Shown: piece after piece, positions 12,763 to 24,450 of the stretch
Layout of the letters: every line of letters begins with the position of its first letter
How positions within the stretch are numbered: the first letter of the stretch is position 1
Assembly: GCA_028455995.1 (NCBI GenBank)
Contig: JABELC010000011.1
Location: 1,550,001 to 1,614,000, forward strand
Direction: 5' to 3'
Source of the DNA: Scleromitrula shiraiana
Taxonomy: Eukaryota > Ascomycota > Leotiomycetes > Helotiales > Sclerotiniaceae
DNA: 64,000 nucleotides
Program-made: the position numbers and the translations under genes
The notes under the pieces: model-generated
The model's input: only the letters and a program-made list of their open reading frames with translations
The model's database searches: none
What the model was told of the DNA's origin: nothing

Positions 12763-13892
12763 ATGCCACCACAGAGATTCACGGCTCTATCCTCTGTGCG
12801 AAGACAACATCTTCTAGTAGAATTGTGCGTTCGTGTCTGCTCCAATCCCCCCACTCCCACTCTCACAATCACGAACTATATCTAATGGGAATGCAATATG
12901 TAGTTCGAGTCTAAAGTATGCATGTCCACATGGAGTGTTCATGAGTCTCACGCCCGGGGACTCTACTCTTTGGTCAGGAGTTCTATTCGTTAGGAAAGGT
13001 TCGTTATTTTCAATTCAATTCAATTCAATTGCGATCTCCTTCCAGGCTTCTTATCAAATCAAGCTCAATCCATAAGCTAACACTTTCCTTCTTAGGTCCC
13101 TACGCGCCCTCAATTCTTCGGTTCCAAATCTCTTTTCCTCCCACCTACCCGTTGTTTCCTCCTCTTGTCACCTTCGAAACCGATATCTTCCATCCGCTTA
13201 TCACACCTCTCACGACTTATATGCATAGCAATAGTGCCGATTCCCCATCCGAAACTGTTTCAGCCAGCGACGAAGAGAGATTACCTCCTGGGGGATTTTC
13301 GCTCAAAGATGGATTTCCGGGGTGGTTTGGTAGAGGGAATAAGAAAACACGGAGCGCGGGTATAGTCGCAGAGGAGAAGACTCCTACGAAATCTACAGCA
13401 GGAAGCGATGTTTTGAGTTCACCAGACAGTAGCATCCAATCGCCGGGGAAAACGGCAGATGGTGTGAGAGTGGGTGTTTATGAGGTATTGAGATATATTC
13501 GACGGGCTTTTGATGAGGAATTGGTGTTGGATCGGATACCGTTGGAGGCTGCAGGGAATCCGGGGGCATGGCATGCATGGAGGTCGAAGAGGATTAAGAT
13601 GGGGATGATTGCTGTTGAGAAGGACGGGGAGAGAGATAAATTTGAGAAGGACAAAATCGTGGCTAGGAAACCGGGAGAATGGAATTGGGATGGTGTTTGG
13701 GATGTTAGGGTCAAGAAGGGGGTGGAAAACAGCATTAGTGAGGCAGTTTTATATGGGTGGGGAGATGATCTAATTCAGTTCTTGAATTTTGATAAGGAGA
13801 GAATACAGGGTATTAAGACGCAAATCGAGGAGAGCGCGGATGCGATGGGTATGGGAATGGGTGCAGAATTGGGGAGAAGAGTGGGCGCTTGA
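12763..13892 (+). CDS. E2-like UEV protein (AKTIP/FTS-like), apparently without catalytic cysteine
   Basis: Three exons (12763-12824, 12904-12998, 13096-13892) splice in phase to 317 residues. The join rebuilds ALSSVRRQHLLVEFSSLKYA and then CPHGVFMSLTPGD, TLWSGVLFVRKGPYAPSILR and FQISFPPTYPLFPPLVTF, an unmistakable ubiquitin-conjugating (UBC) fold in the first ~110 residues. Where active E2 enzymes have HPN followed by the catalytic Cys, this protein has TDIFHPLITPLTTY and no cysteine. It is therefore a UEV-type variant, as in AKTIP. An insertion of ~75 low-complexity residues follows. The C-terminal helices (VYEVLRYIRRAFDEELV) then complete the fold, and a family tail follows. It probably acts as a non-catalytic partner in ubiquitin or vesicle-tether complexes. 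It lies 412 bp downstream of the CCDC124-like gene on the same strand. Confidence 0.88.
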
Positions 13893-15014
13893 GTGAGCGG
13901 CGACGGGATTGTGACTCAATATATGAGTTGACTATTATCATATGACATGAGCGTCAAGATTGAAATTAGTCTTGTCTGCTTGGCTTACAGTACTGTAGAG
14001 TACAGTACGTTACGTTATGTCTTTTTAGCATTGCATCGCATCGATACCCAATTTTTCATACACACACATATACCCACACACAAGCATGCTACATAGATAT
14101 TTTCCATTCTGCTCCTATTCTGGGACCAGAGGTGCGGCACAGCTTCTCATTATCTTTATCTAAATGCCTAGACACAGATCCCATCTCGCCGTGGGGGCGA
14201 TGTTGAATACATGTATGTAATGATCGCCTGTACATATGACATGGATATGGATATGGATATGGATATGGATATGGATATGGATGAGCATCCATACGTACAT
14301 TGTGTATATACACCGCTTCTCGAAACGTGGTTTCACATCGTAGGGATCAGAACCCTTGTTTGGAGTGAGATGATCTACCGCGCATGGAATGGCGTGCGTG
14401 GGATTATTGGCATGTCATGCCATGCAAAAGCTTATCTTGACTTAGATGTTCGTGGTAAGGAGATATTGAGGCTGAAGGGGGAGGAAGAGAGGAAGGAAGG
14501 AAGGAGGGGTTGGTAGGTGTGGTGGATTATGGCAAACGTCTACTTGGTAGCGATTCCTCATGTTAGTATCGAGGTTTATATAACTGAACGTAGACGAAAT
14601 CATGTAAACATGGTGGTAATTCTTTATGGAATGCACTGTTCTTAACTCTTTCTCTGAAAACATGGATATCTTCGGGAAGACAAAGCTTAGATTTGTATTT
14701 CTATATTCCATAATTTATTCTTATTATTCAATGCTTGAGCTTTCGGGGCATTGAAACTGCGTCATCTTATATCTAGTATTTGAAAGGATGGACTGGTAGG
14801 TTATTGCAAAGTTGCATCACCGTTCTTGCCCACACTACCGCTAGCATCACGCAGTCGTGACTTCTACTTTTCATCATCCTGTCTCATAACCTCATAACTT
14901 ATAGCAAGACAACACTTGGTATGAACATTCAATTTTCACTTTATCTTCATTGCTTTTCTTAGTATTAATGCATTACGCGTTATCATTCTAGCTACTTGTT
15001 TTCATTTTTTGGCT
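13893..15014. other. Intergenic with simple repeats
   Basis: This stretch holds the 3' flank of the UEV gene, a CA-rich tract at 14060-14085, the ATGGAT microsatellite at 14241-14283 and a GGAAG-rich tract near 14475-14510. The promoter of the next gene is CT-rich at 14855-15010. The ORFs at 14211-14516 and on its opposite strand only translate the microsatellite. Confidence 0.5.
14241..14283 (+). repeat. (ATGGAT)7 microsatellite
   Basis: There are seven near-perfect copies of the hexamer ATGGAT. It is noncoding as far as can be seen. Confidence 0.95.
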
Positions 15015-18012
15015 ATGAATAATACAAGTTCTCCAGCTGGTGCACTTATTGTTGTACCGATTGCTATCTTATTACTCGTAGTATTTATCGCTCTCAAAGC
15101 ATCCAGTATCTGGAGATTCATCGTCATTGTTTGTCGTCATATTCGTTGTCATTATATCCCTCGCACCAAATTCTTTCTACTCAACCGCGGACGAGGGTAT
15201 CATCGTCGCAGCACTAGGCTTCATCCCTTACATTCAAGTCAACTTTACGGTGACTCTTGGTGTGATTTAGAGTCGACGCAGGTAGATAGTTTCACAAGTC
15301 GAGGCTCAACAGTCGATAAATTCATCAATCAATCCTCACGCCACAAAGAAAATAGCAGCAGCAAGAGCTCCGAACTTAGCAAACAAGGCGACAGCACATC
15401 AGATTTTGACGATTCGGATATTACAATCGCACAATGGCATCCAACGAGACAGAGTCGTCTGGCGTGGAGCTTCACGAACCCGAAATCTCTAAGCCCATGC
15501 CCTTACGCATCGTCAAACGTAGTCAGACCATTGCCCGTGGTTCAGCGGGATCGAGATCGATCGCTTCTAGAAAATGGTCTGGATGCTCGGCCGAAAGTAA
15601 GGGAAGCCCGCCGTTGGCAACGGACGGACCTTTAACTATACATAGGGTGAGGAAGGGAAGAGCAAGTATACTTGATGGTAGTTTCGAGGAGGAAGATGGA
15701 CCGTTTACGGTGCCTAAGATTAGGAAAGAGAGGGGAAATATCTTTGACTCTCAAAGCTCGCACGTGGCAATGGAATCCTTGACTGTGCATAAGAAAAGGA
15801 AAGGTAGAGGGAGTATATTTGATGGAAGTTTGGAGGTCAAAAGTGTGGGTATTGAGAAGAAGAGTTCGGTTGATAAGCTGGATTTCAACGATGGTAAGTT
15901 GCAGTATCAAAATTAAATCTAAGATCTACAAGGAAAAGTCTTGCGAGAGTACTCTACAAATGATTAACGCCTCATCTAGATATAAACAATGATTCAGATC
16001 TTACTCCCAAAGCATCAGTACCCCCCATAACAAGAACCTTCAGCGCTGGGAAGTTTCTACGCTCCGAGCTTCATCGTGGCAGTTCTGAGAACGAGATGAA
16101 ACGTCATTCTATGATTGATCCTCGACAATCCATGCAATCTATGCAATCTCTGGATATACAATTTACCCCACCACTTGTTCAAAATCCCGATGGATCTCCT
16201 AAGATACCTGTTAGGCGACCTTCCAAGTCAAAGAATTTTATTCTAAGGGCGTTCGGAGGTAGATGCAGCGTGGACTCTAAGTCAGCATTACATAGAAATG
16301 ATTCCGCAGGCTCGCAAAATACCCTTCTCCGAAGGTTTTCACGTAGGAAATCTACAACCTCGACTATTAATTCAACAATCTCTTCTGTGCCTTCAAGTCT
16401 TGGGACAGTCGAGCTCTCTCACACCTTTGAAGCAGATAGTCAAGATATCATTGATGTCGGTATTAATTCAAGAGTATCTTCTTATATAGATCATGATAAT
16501 ATCCATATTTCTACGACCCCAACACCTACTGCTTCTAGAGAAGATACCTTTGTTCTCTGTCCGCAAATCTCGGTCACTCCGGAAAGCCCTAGTGTTAATG
16601 CTGGTATTTGCGCACTATGGGTTGCCGTTGAAATCACGGGTGTTCTTCGAAAAGCAGATGGTACCGGAACATCAACTGATAGAGATTTTAGTTCACAACA
16701 TTTGACTCCACAGTATTCAGGTATGACTTGAAAATAATCTTTTAAGTACTTTTCTTTTGTATTGATATTTGTATTAGATCCCAGAAGTTATGGTAGCCTT
16801 CATAATATCGCCGTCGAGTTTCAACCTGGGCTAGACTGCATAATTATGGATCAACCTGGTGATATTTTTCAAGAAAAGACTATTCGAGTCAACGAGTCTC
16901 ATCTTATGCTAGCCAAAATTCGATTGAACACAGTCAAGCTTCCTAAATCACATACTAAGGAAACATCATCCGATGAACTCATCGATGATTTGAAAGATAT
17001 TCTAGGAGATACTACCACTCAATATCTCACGGTAAAGCTGAATTATCGCCATTCTGCATTTATAGATTTGAGAGCAACATCAGACAAAAATGAACTTAAA
17101 TTTTTACCACAACACACTTTACTGGAAACGAAAGCTACAGCTATGGTAAAACGCCACAATCCTTCATCTGCTTGGTCACCAAGAAACTCGGGCGCTATGG
17201 ATTCACCTGTCGGAGTCAATCCACTTACAAAAATTATTGAAAAGCATTTTTCACCTGAAAAAGCAAGACAAGCACTTGAGAAACTAGCTGAAGACAGGAT
17301 ACAAATTCCATACCCAAGAAGAACATATGGATATTCTTCCGACAAAGAGAACTGGAAATCCAGCGTCACCAATTTCGCAGATGTTGCTACCGATCCTCCT
17401 ACAAATAATCTAATTTCACATTCAGCTTCTATGACTACAGTTTCCCATTTAAATGCTCGTGGAAGTCCTGTTCCCAAACGTCGCAGCTCCCCATACGATC
17501 ATCCACTAGATTCTGCCGTGAGCGAAATGGACCCCGCTCGAAAAATCTGGTCTCAAATGAGAAGGAATTCGAGAGCAGGAAAACCAAAACGTAATCATCC
17601 GAGAACTAGTATTAGTGATGGTCATTACTTTGAAGCGGACGATGATTTAGATTTTCAGCTTCCTTTACCACTGCAAGCGAGACAAAGAAGTGATGATTAT
17701 GTGTATACAACTTCAGATAGGGATAGGAATAAGAGTGAGGCATTAGAGTTTGGTATGACTGTGGACCCAATGCCGAGGGCTAGCACGGCTGCCATCGATG
17801 ATAGGAGGAATATGGTGATGGAGTTGGCGTTGAGGAATAAGAGGAGTGTGGGACAGGAGACTTTGAGGAGTATGGTTCCGAGTACGAGGAGTGGAAGGAT
17901 GGGGCTGAATGGAAATGGTATGGTTGGTGGGAGACATGGAGGGATGATTGGAGCGGCGGCGGGGATGGGTTTGGTGGGGAGGAATTGGGGGGGTTGGTTG
18001 CCGTGGGGTTAG
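15015..18012 (+). CDS. Large single-pass membrane protein of unknown function; one reading-frame break
   Basis: The ATG at 15015 is followed by a strong hydrophobic segment (GALIVVPIAILLLVVFIALK, about residues 8-28), which I read as a signal anchor with a long basic, serine-rich cytosolic region. Exons appear to be 15015-15893, 15980-16720 and 16778-18012, with good GTAAGT/GTATGA donors and TAG acceptors and matching phases for the last two junctions. The first exon is coding in one frame up to about 15590 (WHPTRQSRLAWSFTNP) and in another from about 15620. The second frame is marked by three diverged repeats: LTIHRVRKGRASILDGS, FTVPKIRKERGNIFDSQ and LTVHKKRKGRGSIFDGS. No intron of the required length fits, so an indel (one base missing or two extra) is likely. 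The intact product would be about 950 residues. I do not recognise a named domain. Confidence 0.7.
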
Positions 18013-18583
18013 AGAGGTATTTAGAGGTTGAACTTGTGTTGGTGAGGAGGTGAGGAGGTGAGGAGGTGAGCAAGTGGCGGATCCCGGTTGAGGTTGTTGG
18101 TGTATACTTTTTATGATGAGGGGAAAAGAGAAAACTGGAGGGGAAGGAAATAACTTATTGTAAACATTTTAGTCGGTATGGTCAGGGTAGTAGGCTCTTT
18201 TATCATTTTTATTCTTGCATTGATTGTATTGTATTTCTAATTTTCGGAGGCATTCTCGATATCAAGTAGAAGCTGGCATTTAGAGGTGATTCTGAAGCGT
18301 ACAAGACACTGCATCTTTCAAAACCCTATATATCCATATCAAATTGGCTGCGGCCTCAGAAAACTACAATTTTGCTTGACATCTCACGAGTCCGTACTAA
18401 TCAACCTAGTAATGTTACATTGGTGAGATGAGGCTACAGAAACTTGAAGCGTGGTCAATATTTAAGCAGCAGGGCCTCAGCTAATCGCGCATATGGATCC
18501 AGGCGGACGCATCTGGCAGAACATACACAAGGCATCAACATTTCATCTTGTGCTTCAAGAGTAAATTTTATACTCATCACCAG
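18013..18583. other. Intergenic; tandem GTGAGGAG tract
   Basis: Four copies of GTGAGGAG-like units lie at about 18041-18068, just after the stop of the preceding gene. The rest shows no coding signal, except that the true first exon of the next gene may lie here. Confidence 0.4.
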
Positions 18584-19711
18584 GGCCTGACTGGGACAAC
18601 CCAACAACTACCTATATTTTGGTAACATTTCTGGATATATGCAAGATATCTCGATATTTCAACGCATCAAATGACGGAACAAGTCAATATGGATATGAGA
18701 AAGCACGTGAAGATGAAGACTTGCTATCTTTGCCGAGCTCTTCAACCTCAATCTATGCTACTGGATATCAAACTCCACCTTCTCAGCAACACACTTCTCC
18801 GTGGAATTTCAGCTCAACATTTTTATCAACTGTTCCAGTATATGAGTACGCCAAGTATGGGTCATCAATGACAACGACAACGGATCCAACCTATAACACC
18901 TCTTCTTATAACTCGTCAATACCATTAAATAGAGATGAACATCGCTATTATGCAACGAACCAAACATCATTGTATCAAGGATCGCCTAACGTAGCAATAA
19001 ATCGTGGCGAACTGTATGGAGACTATGGTTCATCAGGAGAAACGCGTGCCTTGACAGTATGCTCGAATCCAACACAAAGCTTGAATCTGATACAAAGCCC
19101 GAGTTCAACGTCTAGCTCGAATTCAACACAAGGCTCAGATATATATGCCGGTGTGGGAAGTAGAGCATTTTGTGGCTTCATCAAACCAGAGGATTGTAGA
19201 TTATACCATAATTACCCAATCGTCCAGATTTTTTAAGGTCGGCAGGATTTTGAAAATGTTATGGACCGAGCCAGCCGGTGTGGGCCCTCAAAGATCTGCT
19301 ATTCTGAACAGTATCCATCTTCAAAAGACATGGGCTGGTACAGATTCTTACTCTGAGATTCGATTTTTTGTCGTGATTCGAGAGGGGAAAGGTTGTAGTC
19401 TCTGTTCACCATTACACACTTACCAAGGCCAAGGAACTCTGAAGAGAGGAGTAGCGGCTGAAGAACACGCAGCTGTCTATACCCAAGTTCAAAAGGTTAA
19501 GGTGGATTGGAATGAAAAGATGATCATCGATCCATTCCAGATCATCCTTGAAACTAAGGACACCATTCATCCTATGTCGCGAATAAATTTCGGGAAGATC
19601 TACACTTTAGAATACTACGTTCGAGTGTGTAATATCGGCAGGATAGCTCCGGTTCATATCCCTCGACTGCAGGAATGTTCTAGTCTCAAACCATCGACGA
19701 AGGCAGTCTAA
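18584..19711 (+). CDS. DUF6590 domain protein
   Basis: The C-terminal 150 residues match the fungal DUF6590 module: SSRFFKVGRILKMLWTEPAG, then SEIRFFVVIREGKGCSLCSP, LHTYQGQGT, EEHAAVYT and DPMSRINFGK-like text ending in YYVRVCNIGRI. To keep this in frame an intron at 19151-19199 (GTGTGG...TTGTAG, 49 nt) must be removed, which rebuilds DIYADYTIITQSSRFFKVGR. The upstream part is a Ser/Thr/Tyr/Asn-rich low-complexity region. The 5' end is unresolved: the reading frame is open back to a probable acceptor (CATCACCAG) at 18583, but no in-frame ATG is present, so a short first exon upstream is likely. The function of DUF6590 is unknown. Two terminal residues just before the stop were not otherwise checked. 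Confidence 0.75.
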
Positions 19712-19935
19712 AAAGCTGCAGCGGATTTTATTAGTGGAACATTAGCGAAGATAGGAGAAACTCTCGAAATTGATTAAGGTAGGGCCAGCGACGATAAAAT
19801 AAAGATAATGCGTTAAATATCCATCCAGTCATGGAAATTTGAAAGTATTTATCTATTTGGAAAAATTCTCAAAAGCTTAATCTAGTGGATAACAATACCA
19901 CTCAACTACTGATTACGAGTTAGTGTTGTGAATGA

Positions 19936-20474
19936 ATGCCTGAAAATGGAACTATGTTTCATCTGATTTACGGCAGTTCACCAACGACAGCAGCACCATC
20001 TCCCCCACCCTCCTCACTCACTTCCTCACCCAAAACCTTCTCATTTCCTCACACATCCACACCAACCAACCCCCTCCTCGCAACAATAGAACACCATCTT
20101 CTCTCTCTCCCCGGCCCACGGAAGCTGCCAGAACGCGGTTGGATAGCATTGACAGGCATGCTTTCAATAAAACTAAGTTTATTTAGCTTCCATTCCTAAC
20201 AGATTTATGGCGTGGACTTCCTCACATTCTTCGATTCCGGGGCTCCGCAACAGCCATTCCGCATCGACTGATGGGTGAAGGTTGGAACATGAGGTTATTG
20301 GACAAGGGGCAGTGGGGATTAATAGAGTACAGTGAATGCGTGGACTATTCTCATACCACTTATAAAGGCCTTGTCTTATGTGGTTCTATATCCAATTTTA
20401 ATGACATTATTTTTTTGGAAGGGTCGTTACGGGAGGCTGGTCACAGGGTATTCTTTGCAATATTGGCGCAATGA
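19936..20474 (+). other. Possible small gene or gene remnant, unresolved
   Basis: An ATG at 19936 opens 87 codons that are Pro/Ser/Thr-rich and end in LPGPRKLPERGWIALTG. After a plausible acceptor (CCTAACAG, ending about 20200), one frame reads IYGVDFLTFFDSGAPQQPF and then stops. Another frame stays open to 20474. Both halves look protein-like, but I cannot find a donor that joins them convincingly and I do not recognise the product. It may be a decayed gene. Confidence 0.3.
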
Positions 20475-22354
20475 CAAAGATATGGATGGCCGATAGAAGT
20501 ACAACCTGGGTAGGCGGGAACTGTTCCTCACAGTTTGCCAGTAAACCAATTTATAAATGGTCTACTCTGCTACAGGGGACCAATTTATAACATCAACTGG
20601 TTTTTTATCTCTGTTTCAATAAGAGGAGGATGAGAACGATGATTGAAGTGGTTTAGAATATTGATCGAGGTATTTTTATATGACTTTATGCTCTATTATT
20701 CTCTTGAACCCCAAGTGTTGTTCTCATATTTGAGTCAATTTAAACTTCAGGTGCGATATGGATTCATTAGCCATTGCTCTGTGATCTTTGAATCTAGGCG
20801 CTATTTGGTTTCATTCTCCATTGGTCTGCGATTTTCGACTTTGCGAGATCAATAATACTTTCGAAGTTCAAGGGCTGGAGAGAAGCCAATATTTACAGGA
20901 GGGGATAAGATTTCTTCCCTCACACTATGAAAATATTAGTAAAGAGCCCCAATCCATGTGATGCAAACAATAAACACAAGAAGAACAACTCTAAAGATTT
21001 GTAAACAATCTGTGATGGTACAGTATGATAATATGTCGTTCGTCCAATTACGTTGTGTTTACGAGTTATTTAAATTTGAAAAGGCCGTTTCGTTGACACG
21101 AAACCCCATCTTTGGGTAGTTAGACATATTTTGAACGGCCATTAGAAAATGGCTATGGCTCGTGGGCAAATAGCTCTCTGATTTTCCTAATCTCCTCCAT
21201 GGTAACAACCACTAAACCATATGCTTCCTTGCACTGCGAGGAAATGGACATTATAACCTTTATCAAACTCAAGGACAACTTGTACCAGTAAAAACCAACA
21301 AGACCAGACTATCAAGCTACATACATCTACCAACGCCCCCAAAAGCTAGCCATCCACCACCAAGAGCAGTCAAAAGCAACACCCCTTCAAACCCAAACAT
21401 AGAAAGCGAAAACATTAAAATCAGACCATCGACATCATCCAGGACCATACTAGTCCTACTAATCTATTATACACAAATCATATTATTAATCCTTTATTCT
21501 TCCCTTGATGAGATGCTGTAGGTTTGAGATGGCGATTTGTTATATCTGCAGTTTAGTGGTGGTTCTGTGATGTATAAGAGATTTCGGACTAGTATACGTA
21601 ATTTTGTGCTAGAATGAGATACCTTGGTGCTCGCCAGCAATGAGAGAAGGGGGGAAGTAGCAGCTCCTTGGGATATGGGGATGGAGGGATGGATTTGTTT
21701 GTTCTTGAAACTGGAGGAGATTACAATTGTGTTAGGTTTAGATCTAGATCTAGATCGTGGAAAAGGTTGATTGTGATGTTGGTGAGAAGGAGTTTGGAAG
21801 ATGGAGGTTTTAAGAATGGTTTGATCTTGTGGGCGGGGGAGGGGGGATTATTAGGGTTTTGATTCCGCGGTATCTGGAGTTTATTTGGTAACTTGTGTGC
21901 TGTGGTTTTGAGTATATGATCATGATATTCGTTATAAATGACACGGTTTCTATATTGGTTAGTTGGATAGTATTTTTATCTACTGGATCCAATGATGAGT
22001 CAAGAAATAGTTGAGGTTTAATCAAGCTAGAATGGATAAGTGAAGTCTCATGGTGGCATTATTTATGTCACAATTTGAATTAAGCAACAAAATGGAAAGA
22101 TTATATTGTGATGTTAATGAATGGATAAACAAATTCCTTTCACCTTCTTTAGTCCGGATAGCATGAAATCTTATTCTCAAGTATATCTTTTTTCTGTCTT
22201 TCTCCCCTCCCTGGCATTCTGTGAAAGAAACATAAAATCGTGAACTTAGATCCTAAACCCAAAATCATCACTTATAAAATAAATAAGAGAAAATCCCAAA
22301 GATGCTCCAAGTTACCCACAATATGATATGATTGATCTCCAAAACTCTACTAAT
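20475..22354. other. Intergenic, no gene seen
   Basis: About 1.9 kb without recognisable coding sequence. A small GATCTA repeat is present at 21739-21755. The ORFs found are short and start at non-ATG codons or lack domains. Confidence 0.5.
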
Positions 22355-24450
22355 TTACTCTTCATCTCGATTCACATGATCATTGGCATTCACATTCACA
22401 TTGCCATTTCCTCCAACACCTAACCCCCTCAATCTCTCCAATTCAACTTCACACTCCTGAGCAACATCATACCGAAATTTAAACTCGTGAAATTCAGCTG
22501 CCGTAGCTATAAAGTTCAAATAAATTAGCGCCTCCTCTACAATATCTATCAACCGACCTCCCCACTCTCCTTACACCAAGCTCCCAAAATCCAGAGGCTC
22601 TCTTTTCCGCACTCAAAATCAAAGAGGAGCAAAGAAACCGTAGAAACCGAAGAAAGAAAAACTCACAAGGCACCTTCTCCCCCACCCCCAAAAACGGCTC
22701 CATACTCTCCCTAACCTTCTCCACCTGATCCTGTCCCGCATTACTGAGCAACTGTATAAGACTGGCGCGATTTCGTCGCACGCGTTCGAACGAATTCAAT
22801 AGAGTCTCGAGTGTTGATGGTGATGGTGGTGAGAGGGATTGGTAGGGCGATTGGGGATGGGATTGGGGAGTGAAGAGGAGACCGAGGGCGCAGCCGTCTT
22901 CGATTGCTTGGGCGCCGGCTTGGGCTTGGTCTTTGAGGTGGGGGTTGGGATGTTAGTTTTTGGGTGGGAGGAGATGAAGGTGGGATGGACGGGGAGAATG
23001 AGGGGGTTTACATGGTAGCATGGGGTGGGCAGCGTCGCCTATGAGGACGAGACGGCCTTTGTGCCACGTAGGTATTGGGGCGCGGCAGACAAGTTTCCAG
23101 AGTTTGACGTCTTTTGCTTTTCTAAAGAAGTAGAGAAATGGATTGTTAGTGAGATGAGATAGGATGAAGGGATGAAGGAATAGTAGACGGGTACAATGTA
23201 GGGAATAAAGATCGGGTGTTATACTTAACAATGGCGAGGATAGATGGGTGATAGCATTCGATTTCGTGGACAAGAGCGGAAGTAGAGATGGGAATATTCC
23301 AGCCTGTGGTGAGTTAGTCGAGTTGACATGTTAGATTGATCCATGTCAATGAATGGGGTATGTGACTTGCTTACCTTCGGAGGTATCAAGATATTCTCTA
23401 TCTGGGAAGAGAACAACTATATTGACAATTTGATTCCTACCCGAATCCATCCGTTAGTTTAAAGACTACATAAGTGAAGGAAATTGCAAACATTATACAT
23501 ACTCTCTACAGGGATAGAAGACAACTCTCAGATTATCCTCATGCGAAACATATATTTTGTTTCGTCCATGTATATCTCCCACTATACCAGCACATTCAGG
23601 ATCATCTAACAATTCCTCAATCGGTATCAAACACCGAAAGCATGAAATTCCGGTTGGATATGTTGGGTTCGAAAATCCAATTACTTCTTCGACAGCCAAA
23701 GAATGGATCCCATCGGCTCCAACCACTAGATCTGCTGATAGAATAGTGCCATCTGCTAGTTTAACAGATCCTTCCTCTGCATTCTATCGTACTGTTAGTT
23801 CTATGTCTTTTGCATTCCCATCTTTAAACTTACATAAGATACCACTTCGCATCTATTCTTAATTACAGCTGGTTTGCCTTCGCCTTCTAAATCCGTTGCG
23901 AGGAATTTCAACTCTTCGTGCAAATCTACTCGATGACTATAATAGAAAGAAGCACCGAATTCTTTCTCTAGATAATCAAAGCTTTGCTCGTAGAATATTC
24001 TGAGATCTTTTCCGTGGGCGAACATTCCATACCTGGCGTTTGTAAACTTTGCTCGTTTGGTAGAGAACCCCCAGGTTCTCAGAACGCGTGATGCATTGGG
24101 ATGGATTGCTGAATGTAGAGATGGATTGTGGTTAGCAAATGCTTAATCTGTTTATTCTGGGTCGAGGCTAGAACACGAATTTCGGTTGGTAAAGAAAGGA
24201 AAAGAGTTATCCGGTTGACTTACTAATAGCAGCTCCTACTTCATGGGAAAGTGAGGATTTATCGAGAATCTTAAGAATAATCTTAGTGGGAAGAAGCAGC
24301 AACACTCTTTGTATCAAATATTCGAATCGGAAAAGGACAACCAAATACCCAAGAAAGTTTCACACATACGATTATATCATGACCAGCTTTTCTAAGACCT
24401 ATTGCTGCCGACAAACCAGCAATCCCCGCGCCTACAATAATAATCTTCAT
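22355..24450 (-). CDS. FAD-dependent monooxygenase (salicylate hydroxylase-like)
   Basis: Nine exons splice in phase: 24450-24370, 24281-24224, 24108-23834, 23783-23503, 23436-23375, 23303-23225, 23121-23012, 22930-22667 and 22506-22355. They give exactly 453 residues plus a stop. The Rossmann FAD motif is MKIIIVGAGIAGLSAAIGLR at residues 1-20. It is followed by HPNASRVLRTWGF, the second FAD/NADPH motif LVVGADGIHS, and the third motif RLVLIGDAAHPMLPYQAQ with its downstream GAQAIEDGCALG. Order and length match group A flavoprotein hydroxylases, which insert one oxygen atom into aromatic or polyketide substrates using NAD(P)H. The C-terminus has an Asn-rich tail. No secondary-metabolite core gene is adjacent, so the substrate is open. 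The nine exons make this the most intron-rich gene here. It diverges from the GFA gene across 1.5 kb. Confidence 0.93.

Noticed and set aside
14211..14516. ORF containing repeated Met-Asp and its antisense Pro-Tyr repeat
   Set aside because: These are translations of the ATGGAT microsatellite.
15597..15645. Attractive 49-nt intron (GTAAGG...CATAG) in the large membrane gene
   Set aside because: Removing it leads to a stop within ten codons; the frame needed downstream is different.
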